Source of the DNA: Cryptomeria japonica
Lineage: Eukaryota; Streptophyta; Pinopsida; Cupressales; Cupressaceae
Reading direction: 5' to 3'
DNA length: 64,000 nucleotides
Assembly (NCBI RefSeq): GCF_030272615.1
Contig: NC_081413.1
Location: forward strand, 721,014,367 to 721,078,366
Below, piece after piece: positions 36,488-48,047 of this stretch. Position numbers and translations under genes: made by a program. Below the pieces are notes generated by a model, which worked only from the letters and a program-made list of their open reading frames with translations, did no database searches and was not told the origin of the DNA. The stretch's first letter is position 1. Each line of letters begins with the position of its first letter.

Positions 36488-38305
36488 TGTCATGTCCCTC
36501 CTTGGTCCTTATATATATATATCCTAATAAAATAATAATTATTAATTAATATAATAATTACCAGCAAATTATTTATTACTTACATGAAACATAATTTATT
36601 ATTTATTAATAATCTTAAATTAATATAATATTATTATAAATTGATAATATTATTTATTTATTAATAATCTGCCTTTTGCACATTCAAATTACTCGATAGT
36701 AATAATCAGGCATAGCTATTAATATTAGCTATTAATTAAAGCTGCAGTTAATAAGAACCAAAAGCTCATTGATGTCAAAGAATTGACATCTACTTATAGC
36801 AGCAAATTTGAAGTAGATTACTATATCTGCTTGTAATATATAGAAGACTCAGCCTACAGTATATACAGGTCATATATATATATATATCTGAGTATATAAT
36901 ACATACACATCTTGATGAAGATATATTCTACAACACATATACACTTTGTATTCTGCGTACAGAATACTCATACACTTTGTTGAAGACGCAGATACATATT
37001 CTGAGCACACAGTATATGAATATAATCTGCGATGTATATATAAATACAGTCCAAGCATTACACACTGATGCTTGTGGTAACCCAGACATAGATATATGGT
37101 TCTATGTGACAGCTACATAGTAAATAATTAATACGCAGTTCACAAAGTTATTCACAACAGCAAATTAAATGACAGTCGACTATATGAATAAATGGCCATA
37201 ATACACAAGCGATATGTCAAAAGTAGTGGTTCTTCTCTATACGGGAAAATAAGTAGCAGATCATGAACATCGTATTTATAATATGGAAAGATTAGTCAAC
37301 GGATATTTTGGAGAGGACCAAGTCATTCCCTAGAGGGTGGGAATTCACGAATTTGTTTAGCATTAACAAATCAATATAATCAAGGCTGATTCCTTAGTAG
37401 TAATCAATTCACTTGGGTAAGGTGCGTCTCTTATAAAAGGATGCGTCTTTCTACATAGACACCAAGATATAAATAACATTTGAAGATCGTAGGGAGAACA
37501 TATTGGGGAAGGAATATGGGCAACGATGGAATAGATTGGGAATTATCATATCTAGTATGTGCTCATAAAAGGAGGTCAGATTACATCCCTGTTGATCACC
37601 ATCAATTAAATCAGACTAGAATTGTTATTAAGTTACATGCAGTAACATACTTGTCCTGAGGGGTATGTATAGAGAATGAATTTTAAAGTAGGCTTAATAT
37701 ATGCAGCCCGATAATGTCTGTATGCAGAATATAATAATAATACTAACATAGATTGCAATATGTATAATACTAATATTTAAAATCATAACAATGGCAGACC
37801 AGATCTGTTATGCGTCAAATCTGTCTGCCTTTCTCCAGCCACACTATCTATTAATAACCAATATTTTTAACCAGTGGTAGTATCAATAATTTATAGAGAA
37901 AGTACATAAATTATTGGTAATATTATTTAATTCATTTATTTATTTATATATATATATATTCCAATCAGAATAAGGAATAATATAAGGGTTATAAATATAG
38001 ATATTGTTATGATATTACTATAATGATTATAATTAATATAATATCTTTTAGAAACTGTTCTGCAGTAACAAATAATAATTCATATAATTAAATATGTAAA
38101 TGACTTATAAATGAATCAGAATAAGATTAATTATCTAGTATGGTAAATTAGCAAGTATTTGATAGACTAAAGAAAGACAGGATATCACAGATTTGTTTCA
38201 TGTTAAGATAGACTTGACTCTTAATCAAGTTAGTTTAAGTCATAAGTACTTTGAAATAGATTAATTATGATTAAAATAGACCAAACCCTAGTAGGGGACA
38301 TTACA
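36488..38305 (-). repeat. Solo LTR, 1818 bp, TSD AGACC
   Basis: It begins TGTCATGTCCC and ends GGGGACATTACA, so both ends read TGT-N-ATGTCCC inward. AGACC is perfectly duplicated (36483-36487 and 38306-38310). It is AT-rich with tatata runs and no coding potential, and lies in F unit B next to unit A. Confidence 0.92.
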
Positions 38306-39642
38306 AGACCGAACAATCTGACACCAGCTCAGTGCAATCTTCTAAGGGATTTCTTCGAATATGTTCAAATCGTTACACCATCAGACATTGATCACCATTC
38401 AAGTTAATGCATGAACAATAGACATAACAATTCGAGATTAAGTTCATTCAACGTCAGTTGACCACACAAGGCGCCCTTACAATCAGTAAGAGGCCAGTGG
38501 TTTGGACTAGGCGGATTCCACGCGAGTGCATTCAGTAACTTCCTTCATTTAATCTAATCATTTACCATCTAACATGAAGATTCAACAAGATACCATGCAT
38601 ATTGCAAAGAAACAACACACTTCACCATAACTTCAATGAAAATGGAGTTCATTTACAATCAAGACAACAATTTCTTGCCTTCTCTTCCTAATCTACTCTA
38701 ATTGCTATTTATTCTCTATTGATCACTAGCTATTCTAACCTTTTTTTACTAACTATTCACTATTAACCCACTATTAACCTTTACAAATGAAAAGTCAAAG
38801 CTTTATATAGAGAGCTCTTTACATTTCAATGGCTCCGATTGATTTACAACCAATGGCTAGGATTTCAAGATGAAAACCTTAATTAGGGTTTGTTACAACA
38901 AACTTCCCTTAGCCAATGAGAAAATTACATTCAATGTTTGTGAACCAATAGGAAACCGGGGTAGGTACATCAGAGTTTGTGCCTTCATGTATAAGCGTGG
39001 TTCACTGAATCTGGACATGCTAATGTGGAGCCATCTGACTGGAGGAATAGTGACTGGGATGCCACCTTGTCTGGCACTTGCTTAATCAAGGAACGTCGTA
39101 TCTCCTTTGATACTTAATGTGGTGATGATGAGAAGCTAACTTTGATTAACTCTTCTGAAACTATCTGCTTCTTCAACGTTCCCTTGCACTGACCTTGGTT
39201 GATACTCCTCCTTCCTTGATGTACTTGATGAATGGTGTACCTTTCCTTGGCTCTCCTATGCTCGATGAGGCCTCTTCACAGTCAAGTCACTCCTCCTCTA
39301 GTAGCTCATATCGCCTTGAAATGTTTGTAAGATCCTTCTTCTGATATTTTGTGATTTCTCCATGTGGTAGAATGAGGTCTTTGAGGATGGTTAGCTCCAT
39401 TGCTTGCAACTCCTTGAACACTTGAAGTCCTTCAACTTGGAAGCACTTTGAGTCCTCTCACGCATTTGAAGTGTCCTTGATGATGATGAAACTTGAAGAG
39501 GTCGCCCTTGTCCTAGCCTGATCTCTCTCCAGCTTGATTTTATTAATCTGCAAAACAAACAAAAGATGACTAAGTATACATAATATATTCATTCTAACAT
39601 AGCATTTCTTACCTTAAATCATCAACAAGAAGGCATTAGGAT

Positions 39643-42600
39643 CAATTTCGCTTTGGGCCGTCTCCAAGGACAGGCCCTATAATAAAATTCACTCTGGACC
39701 CTCTGGAAGGACAGGCCCTATAATGAAATTCGCTCTGGACCCTCTGGAAGGACAAGCCCTATAATGAAATTCGCTCTAGACCCTCTGAGAGGTACAAGAG
39801 CAAATTTAGCAATTTCACTTAATTCCTTAATCATAACTCATTCTTCAAGGAATTAGACTTCATAATTGCGCTCCTTCTAGGTGTAGACAAGTCATTTGCT
39901 CGCAAAAATTGCTTAGGAACGGGGTCATTCAAGTGCTAAGGCAAGGTACAAGGTCCATTGAAGAAGTTTTGTGGTGTCCCCATCTAAACCTGATAATGCT
40001 GCTCTAAAATAGGATTTAATAGTAAATAATAATGCAATTAAAATATAAAACTATATATATATAACCAAATAAATGAATAGAATGAACTAAATAAAATCTT
40101 AATAATAATAAACAAGATTTAATATATAATTTATATTTATTAAATAATAAATATTAATATTAATTTCATATTTATCAAATAATAATATAAATTTTACAAT
40201 ATTATATTACTGACAAAATAACAAAGTAATCAGAAAACGGATATAATAATAAAAAAATTCAGAAAAACAACTATTCAATAAAAACAATATATAATAGAAA
40301 GCAATAAATAAAGTTAATTATTAAATTAAAGATACTACTGGTGTCAGAGATTGTCCCCTCACAATAGACCAATCTGTATAATTCTTGGAGTGAAAAAATT
40401 AAGGGGGGGAATAACTCTCTTTTAGGAAATTTGGATGCCTCATCTGAAGCAGTGCCTATGGCACGTATCATCTACTTATGGCCACGAGACATAACATCTG
40501 TATTAATATTAATAATTCATTGAGATTACTTGGCAGAGACAATTCACCTGAGACATATATGTAGAGCCACGATTGTAAGGAGGTAGAGAGAAGTGCCGTC
40601 TTTAATTGGAGACTTCCTTAATTGGCAATCGAATTCATTAATAAGTTATCAGACTTTCTTATTAACCACCGAACCATTTATTTAGAACATAAATCATTAT
40701 TAATAGGACAACGATTTAGAATAGTTAATGTTGAATGGTGATTAAGATAAACAAACTGATTGCTATGAGAGGACGTGAATGGAAAGACACAATTATGAAG
40801 AGACACAACTATTAGGAGACAATCATTTCTCATCATACATAATGAAGATCGAACTCATTCCATCAAGGGGGGAGTAATTCTGAAAATATAATTCAGACAG
40901 AAAATATCTGACTGACGCAATGTGAGAAATATGTGTGGTGTATAGAAGTAAAAACTATATATATAAATATATATGTATATATTTTAGAGTGTGTAGTATG
41001 CAGATGTGGTATGAATAATAATGTGAAGAATGTGGTACGTGTGGTGTGCATACATTTAAAGCAGATATATCAGAGGTCTCACACGGAGAAAGGAAATTAA
41101 TTTAGACATAAGGGTGTTGTGTGTGGAATTTAAAAAGAAAGACAAATCGAAGGAATACACCAAGTGTGATATGTAATTGCTGAAGAAAATAATTTAGAAG
41201 GAGAAAGTATATGCTTAGAAAAGAATTTATATCAGATACATATGAAAAGTTCTGAATGTTCAGGATTTAGCAGATTTATTTAGACTCTGAGCATCATTAT
41301 GAATATATTATCAGACCGGTGAAGAAGGATTCCATGCAGAGATAAAACAGACCTTGGGCACAACAATCTCGGGGAAGTTATTAAGTGAACCAAGATAAGT
41401 CTGTCTTCCGAGCTATTTTTTGAATTTTGAGTTAAATATTATAATAAAATGTTTCTAGTTTGACAGAATTATATTCAGAAATATATTACAACTCTCAATT
41501 TAAGTTGAAATTGTTGTCTCGGGACTGAGTTATTGTAAATCCCAGAAGGGGGACATTACAAGTTTGCTCAGGACCTTTGGAAGGGTCAGGAGCGAATTTC
41601 TTCCTTTAGGTTGAATTCTTCCTTCTTCTTACTTCAATTTGCATTGATCTTCATCTTTCAATCCCTCTCTCATGAAGACATCATTTATTTGACCCCCAGG
41701 AAGGCCTAGAAGAGATCTTGCTTGGATACCTTTGGAAGGTACATATCCTCAAGAGGAATTCGCTCTGGACCCTTTGGAAGGGTCAAGAGCGAAATTTGGC
41801 ATTTTGCTCAATTTTCCTTCATAGAACTTCATTTACCATTTTTCTCTCATCAAAAAAAAGTCTTTTGCCCTCAAAAATGCTTAGGAATAGGTTAGCTCCA
41901 AGGTTTGAGCAAGGTACAAGACCTCTAAGAAAATTTCGCTCTGGACCCTTTGGAAGGGTCAGGAGCTTAAGTGAAATTCGCTATGGACCCTTTGAGAGGG
42001 TCAGGAGCGAAATTTGCTCCTTTAGACTCAAATCCTTCACTTTCTCATCATTTTCTTTACTTCAATTGTTTCCAAGGCATGATAACGTCCTAGTTGAGGT
42101 TCCAAGGCATGAAATTAGTCCATTTTGAAGCAAAAGGGAGGGTCTTAGGAAAATTCGCTTTGGACCCTTTGAGAGGGTCAGGAGCAATTTTTGTCTTTAG
42201 TCTCAAATTCATCATTTCCTTTGCTTCACATCACTTCTCAAGGCAAGTATACATCAATCTTCTCTCAACCATGCCTTAGGAACCAAGATTTCGACCCCAA
42301 ACAAGAAGCAAATAGAGGTTTAGGAAATTTCGCTCGAGACCCTTTGGAAGGGTCAGAAGCGAAATTCTTCCTTTGACACCATTCATCTTCCATTCATCAT
42401 TATTTTGCCTTTAACTTATCAAACCTCCTCTTATCATGATCAAGTCAACTCGCCATCGATTTAGCTTAAAACAAGGTCTTTTAGTGCATTAGGCAAAATA
42501 GGGAGTCCTAAGAATTTCGCTCTGGACCCTTTGAAAGGGTCAGGAGTGAAATTGGTAAATAGCTTAGGCATTGATAAAGTTTCCTCTTAGCTTTGCTTGT

Positions 42601-42730
42601 TCATGCTATTTTTGCTTCAAACCATCTTAGGAAAAGACCTTGAGGGCAATTTGCTTTAAAATTGGGAGGAAAGTACATGTTTATGAGAAATTCGCTCCTA
42701 TACCTTTGGAAGGGTCAGGAGCGAATTTGG
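39643..42730. repeat. Hairpin array of F unit B (about 13 units, split by a solo LTR)
   Basis: The same hairpin unit as in unit A occurs four times, compactly, at 39643-39804 and about nine times at 41566-42730. A solo LTR inserted at 39970. One spot (41934-42016) has two units almost touching. Several units are degraded on one arm. Confidence 0.88.
39970..41560 (-). repeat. Solo LTR, 1591 bp, TSD AGTTT
   Basis: It begins TGTGGTGTCCCC and ends GGGGACATTACA. AGTTT is perfectly duplicated (39965-39969 and 41561-41565). Interior AT-rich, without coding sequence. Confidence 0.92.
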
Positions 42731-43236
42731 TGTTCTACTCAAATTCCCCATGATTTATGGTCGAAATTTGCCCAAGGTCAGGTCTAAGTTCATTTCTCTT
42801 AAGTTGATGCTTTGAAGCAGGAGTTTAGCTTGATTGAAAGGCAAGAGGGGAAGTCTTGACAACACTCTGACTCAAACGACTCACATCTTCATTCACATCC
42901 TTGACTTGACTCAATGGCATAGGTCTCAAAAGGCAAGGCTAGACTTCTAGCATGATACAAAGACCTCCTCAAACTCAATCAAGACTCAACCCTAGAAACA
43001 AGACCCAAGCCTAACCAAGGGAAAGGTTTCAACAGAGACCCTGTCCTGGACCACCTACTGACCCACTTCAATTCAAGCAGACCCTGCTATCCTAATGATC
43101 TCTCTGGCAACTCCCTAATGCAAAGATTAATAGCTAAGACCAAAACGACTAAGCCAAGAAAACTAACCCTAGAAAGAAAAAGGCAGGGAGTCAACATTTG
43201 CAATGGGGCGATGTGTGAATACATCACAACAGGTAG

Positions 43237-43434
43237 GCATCATGAGACATGATGTCAAGTGCACATACCATAAAGATGGATATTTATGAGATATGGTGAA
43301 TATCATGTGACTTGATATTCTTGGTTATACCATATCTCCTGATATCTCAATAAGGTATCTCTCTTCCTACACGATTAATGGATCTATTGTGTTATGCTAT
43401 TGGATAGATTTTATCCTCCCTAGCCAAGAGGGAG
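43237..43434 (+). other. 3' untranslated part of the intronic copia, right portion, with polypurine tract
   Basis: It resumes the catgagacatgatgtc style sequence cut at 31430. The polypurine tract aagagggag at 43426-43434 abuts the 3' LTR. Confidence 0.88.
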
Positions 43435-44176
43435 TGTTAATGATGATAGCTTCAGTCAGATAAATATGACCATGAATGAGACTTACATCATTGGAGTGAT
43501 TTATATATGTATACCAATATACATAATAATAATATTTGAGTTTATTATTATTATATATATTAATATACATACATTAATAATCATGTCATGAATAAACTAA
43601 ATTCGACTGAATGATCAAACGGCTGATCATACATCGATCATCATCTTCCAAGTATAAATCTGTGTTCACCAATCTGCATTGAATATCGTGCATGATTCTA
43701 AACCCTATCGATAGTGTGTATTGACTACTTTCATCGATTTACCATAATCGATAATGAATCGGTTTTGTAAATGAATCGGTTTTGTGTTAATGGATTATAA
43801 ACTACCGATTATGAATCGGTATGATGTTTGTAATAATTAATTAATAGACATATCTATGGAGAGACATGTCTCCACACATGTGGAGACATGTCTATCCATC
43901 GATGTGTCTTCTCACCCATATATATAATCCACGAATAGATTGGTGAAAGATGTTACAGCAATCGATAAGTACATGCCTTTGAAGATCGGTCCATTCTTCA
44001 CACTCAGCAATAGAATCATACTTGGCGAATTAACTTACTGTGTGCATTTATTATTTCCTCCTTACACTTGCAACAACCTGCAAGATTCATAGGTTAGTAA
44101 GAGAATCATTTGTGAAACATAAAAAGTAAAAGTTACCTCTAATTCTATCTACTAAGAAATCTAATCTACATCAACA
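43435..44176 (+). repeat. 3' LTR of the intronic copia, 742 bp
   Basis: It begins TGTTAATGATG and ends CATCAACA, followed by the GAGAA duplication. Compared with the 5' LTR it lacks about 110 bases and carries scattered substitutions. Confidence 0.93.
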
Positions 44177-44181
44177 GAGAA

Positions 44182-44690
44182 CGTCTATTCTTCAGTGCGT
44201 GGTAATGGTGAGACTATGAAAGATCAGTTGAATTGTTGCAGCTGTGGTTGGCTTCATTCAGAAGTCAAATTGGTGATTATTGCAGACAGATCTGACTTCT
44301 TTAGGCAGATTGGTGGTAGGAATTAATTCTTGTTGTTGCTGTTTCTTTGTGAGTTGGGTGTTTCTTTCCCAAGACTCACAATTTGCTCATTTTGGCGCCA
44401 TCTTTCATGTTGTTTGGGCCTCTAGTTCTTAATAAGAGCAATTCTGAATTGTTTCCTGAATAAAAAAATCAGAACTTTGTAAGTCGCTGATTGAATCTTT
44501 ATTTTCAATAGATTGGCTAAGTATCTACGGGTATGCTTCTAAATTCTCCAATTTATTGTTTCAGCTGATTAATTTCATGTATTCTTTCAATATGTGTTGA
44601 AAATTAAAGAAACCCTTTCTGCAACTTTTGTCTGTTTCAGAAAGACCATCTCTAATAATTAAAAAAACACAAAAGAATAATAAATTACAG
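44182..44690 (+). repeat. Continuation of the host LTR after the copia, right end unresolved
   Basis: Sequence after the second GAGAA should be the continuation of the LTR that starts at 24094. No clear CA-ending terminus or flanking duplication was found. Confidence 0.4.
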
Positions 44691-44718
44691 CAGGTTGAAG
44701 AATCGAACCAGCAAGGGT

Positions 44719-46066
44719 TCACCAAATTACAAGATAAACACAAACTACCAACAGAAAACAAGCAAAAACATAACAGCTAAAGAGAGAGTAAAAGAAAATC
44801 CTACTACAACTTCTCGAGAGTTTTGTCTGCTTCCAGCTCTTGTGAAGATTGATCAGACACAGCAGCTCTTTCTCTTCATCTTCAAATGATTTTTTCATAC
44901 AACCACGAGTTTGAGAACTCGGTCCCTTCTCAGCCAAAGGATAAACCTGCTTACTTTTAATCATTTTCTCACCAACAATCTTCCCCCCGGAATTGGAAGC
45001 ACCCACAATGTTCTCTTTTTTGAGGTCCTTCAGCTTAGTCAAGATGCAGATCCCTTCAGAACTATTTTGGATTGTGGTTTGACTTATTATGACTACTCTT
45101 TCCGAGTTTAGATGGACATGTTGCATTTTGTCTTTTAGCCCCTTTATGCAAATCTCATTAGTCATTTTCCATCACATTGACATCTTTAGCCACATTTTCC
45201 AGAATAGAGATAATCTTCTAATCCCTTGCTTTGTTCTTGGAAGCCCCCTCATTTCCACCATTGGAATCAATCTTATTTTGTAGGGAACACAATTCAACAT
45301 TGATTTTATTGATTTCCAAAAAGAACCACTTTGAGAGCTTGAATTGGCCAACTACCCCCTCCCTAAAAAATCCCAAGAACATCAAAGATTTCCTCTTTGT
45401 TCACATGGAGGTAAGTAAAATCCTCTGAAAGGTCATGATAAGAAGGACCTTGTTCTTCTTTGCCTATTTCAAGCTTTGAATCAAGGTTTTTTCTAGAATC
45501 ATCCATTTTTTCTTTCCCTTTAGTTTTACCTTTCTCCATACCTTCCTCAGGCTTAGTCCTCTTCCCCCTCTCAGTAGTTGATTTCAAATTTTCCCGTGTT
45601 GGCATCACCACTATAGGAGCCACTCATCCAAGAAATATGAGCTCTTACTCTCATCTTCGTAGATTTCTTTTTCTTGGCTTTCTTTAGAATCCATAACCAT
45701 ATCAGAGTTATGGGTAACAAAAGGGGCATATTTTTTATAGGTCTCGGGAATTTTCTTGGTCTCAACAGAATTGGTAAGGGTTTTCATATATTCCAAAATT
45801 AGAAGAATGAGAACTTCATGCAAAATAGCAAGTTTTGCATTTTTCCTATGTTCTTTCAAGCCAAACTCAAGGGAAGCAAGAAGATAATAAGGAAAAGACA
45901 CAAGTTGTTTATGGTGGAAATGCTTCATAAGAATGTAGTGAAAACCATAAATTGTAGTGAACCTTCCATCTAGGGTAAAGTAACACATAATTACCTCTGC
46001 AATTTCTGCCCATATTGGTTTGATAGAAAGCCTATCATAGCCACTTGTTGTGACCTTTTCAGACAT
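44719..46066 (-). pseudogene. Broken ORF of unknown repeat-encoded protein, minus strand
   Basis: Three open segments follow one another on the minus strand (46066-45611, 45623-45363, 45165-44719). The first contains ..GYDRLSIKPIWAEIAEVIMCYFTLDGRF.. and a Phe/His-rich stretch (MKHFHHKQLVSFPYYLLASLEFGL); the second is Lys/Glu-rich and charged; the third is a mixed tail. I do not recognise a named family; it reads like a retroelement-borne protein. Its N-terminal end is cut at 46046, exactly where F unit C begins, so that insertion truncated it. Confidence 0.5.
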
Positions 46067-46488
46067 CGCCCCATTGCAAATGGGGACCCCCTCTTCCTGC
46101 TTTCCGTGTTGGTTAGTTTAGGGTTTTGGCAGCATGGTAGGCAATTTTGAGTTCCAGTGCCAGAGTCTCGAAACTTTGATCATGCCTAATTGTCATTAGG
46201 GTTTTGAAGTTTTGTATAGGATCAAATGTGTAAATGTTGAATGATTGTGATCCTAGAATTTTTTCTAAGTGTGAGCCTTTTGAGCGTAAACGTGTTTTGA
46301 ACATAGATGGAACACTCGGCGAGTTTCAAAAACTCGCCAAGTTTTTGAGCTCTGTGAGTTTTTACCACTTTAACTTGCAGCAAAAACTCGGCAAGTTTCT
46401 ATAAAAACTCGGCTAGACTAAAAAAAGAGGTCCAAACATGTCAAAAAATTATCTATTTTTGTTTTTTCAGATCAGTTTCATTCTCTTC

Positions 46489-46660
46489 ATCAGGATATAT
46501 ACATGAAATATAACATTTAAGTATACTTATACTTTAAGTTATATTTCATGTATATATTGGCAGTATGTTTGAGAGTGGTTTCAGATCTCTAGGAGTTATA
46601 ATGCAAATTCTACGTTTTAGAAGATCTTTTAATTTTTCAGACAGTCAAATTTCAGTAATC
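46489..46660. repeat. ~170-bp dispersed repeat with strong hairpin (copy 1, inside the hAT)
   Basis: Arms at about 46496-46526 and 46527-46558 (atatatacatgaaatataac and its complement) pair over about 30 bases. A related copy lies at 35878-36057 in F unit A, sharing the tttgagagtggttt and aggagttata strings and the terminal gtcaaatttcag. Confidence 0.75.
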
Positions 46661-46890
46661 ATTATGCTCCTATCAACATTCTCTCGCTCTCTCTATCTCA
46701 CTCACTTTATGTGCCTCGAATTTTAGACCTATCTATCTCCCTATCACTCTTCCTCTATTCCCCTCTCTACCACACTCCATCTCACTCTCTCCTCTCTCCC
46801 CCAAGATCTAGACCTATCTCTCTAACCCTCTTTTTCTCACCCTTAGACCCTAGCGAGGGGTGCTACTCTCAACCTAATTTTAATTTGCAG

Positions 46891-47327
46891 ATGCTTGGTG
46901 GCAAAGTTGGGGTGGAAATACCCCAAATCTAAAAAAATTTGCCCTCAGAATCTTATGTCAACCTTGTAGTTCATCCAGTTGTGAGCGCAATTAGAGCTTG
47001 TTTGAAGCCATCGACACAAAGAAGAGAAGCAAGTTAGCTAAAAAACGCCTCAATGACCTTGTCATTGTGCAATATAATCTTCGATTGCGCGTAAGGAAGG
47101 TAGAGGAAGTAGCAGGTGGTCCACTTGACTTGGATGATATAGATCCTTACAATGATTGGACATCACAGGAGCAGTCTCCATTGTTTTCCGAGGATGACAT
47201 CACTGATTTGGAGAGGCGGGCTATGGAGGAGGAGGGGTGTGGATTTGGTTTCACACTGGATGATATTGAGGAGGAAGAGGATGAGGATGATAGTCATTGC
47301 CAGTGCCACAAGCAAGTGGAGACATAG
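46891..47327 (+). pseudogene. hAT transposase C-terminal dimerisation exon
   Basis: A pyrimidine-rich tract ending taatttgcag precedes an exon whose second codon begins an AWWQSWGG motif, followed by ILCQPCSSSSCERN and, after a TAG at the usual Trp, ..FEAIDTKKRSKL..LVIVQYNLRLRVR... This is the hAT C-terminal dimerisation region. The tail is acidic (DDIEEEEDEDD) and ends at 47325-47327. The DDE catalytic domain and BED zinc finger are absent, so the copy could not move itself. Confidence 0.9.
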
Positions 47328-48047
47328 CTTCATCCAGGATGGAGGATGAGTCAGCCATACCGAGCGAGGAGGCACAGTCACGCCCACTGTAGACTTCTAG
47401 GACTAGACCCTCTAGTTTTATCTCTCCCCTAGTTTTTGCTAGAGCTGGGAAGAGGAAGTTGCAATTGTAATTTGTAATGATGTATTTACTTTTGGTTTTA
47501 CAAAAGCTATTTACTATTTTGCTTCCAGGCTTCCAGCCATCAGCATTCCTCATGAGGATGCGATTTTGTAGACTCTTTGCATTTAAATATATCTAGAATC
47601 AGCTTGTTTCTTTTGTGTTATCATTTATTGACTCGTTGGATGCATCTTCTCATCAAATTTTGCAAAATAAATGCATTTTTTATTAAATTTAAGTGTGTTT
47701 TTAAGTTGTCGAGTTTTTTCGATTTTTTGCCGAGTTTTTTTCCCAGGGGCTTGGCAAGTCGAGTCGAGTTGCGAGTAGTCCAACTATGGTTTTGAATGTC
47801 CTCGTCGGTGATATTTAAGTGCCTTAGTGTTTTAAGGACCTTTAGGGGTTGTTTTCTCACTCCTAGGAGGTTATTCAAGTTGAATTTGCACTTTATCCCG
47901 ATAGGTTTCCTTTTGTTTCGCTCAAATTTTGGTAAATTTGCCTGTCTCGATGTGTTTTATTGAAAATGTTAGTGTCTAGATGATTTTGAATGGTTAAATT
48001 ATTAAAATCTTGATGAAAATCCATGTTTTAAGGGTCTAAATGTCAAA

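Larger units (their letters stand above)
31431..43231 (-). mobile_element. F-family LTR-like unit 'B', TSD GGTAG, with three insertions inside
   Basis: On + it begins TGTTGATATG and ends ATCACAACA; on its own (minus) strand it starts TGTTGTGATG with the conserved cacacatcgccccattgc terminus. GGTAG at 31426-31430 and 43232-43236 is a perfect 5-bp duplication inside the copia 3' region. Removing the nested F copy A, two solo LTRs and their duplications leaves about 3.7 kb. Parts in minus-strand order are the terminus, the hairpin array (42730-41566 and 39804-39643), a short coding-like stretch near 39560-39220, a TATA-like ctatataaag near 38805, and the right-hand end. No gag-pol is visible, so it looks like one very large solo LTR or a non-autonomous element. 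Confidence 0.82.
24718..44176 (+). mobile_element. Ty1/copia element with perfect TSD, split by nested insertions
   Basis: LTRs at 24718-25569 and 43435-44176 share TGTTAA...ATC/AAACA ends and most of their sequence. The 5-bp duplication GAGAA is perfect (24713-24717 and 44177-44181). Primer site, gag, protease, integrase, RT, RNase H and polypurine tract are in standard copia order. Two insertions split it: a solo LTR (26533-27948) between gag and protease, and the F-family unit (31431-43231) in the 3' untranslated part. Without those insertions and their duplications the element is about 6.2 kb, normal for copia. Confidence 0.95.
46302..47788 (+). mobile_element. hAT DNA transposon, internally deleted, 8-bp TSD
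   Basis: Left end CATAGATGGA and right end TCCAACTATG form short terminal inverted repeats with one mismatch. GTTTTGAA is a perfect 8-bp duplication (46294-46301 and 47789-47796), the size characteristic of hAT elements. Subterminal actcggcgag/actcgcc strings recur near both ends, a usual transposase-binding layout. At 1487 bp it is too short for a full transposase; only the last exon remains. Confidence 0.93.

Noticed and set aside
46681-46870. CT-rich stretch as a promoter or microsatellite locus
   Set aside because: It is the pyrimidine tract of a hAT transposase intron, ending in the acceptor before the dimerisation exon.
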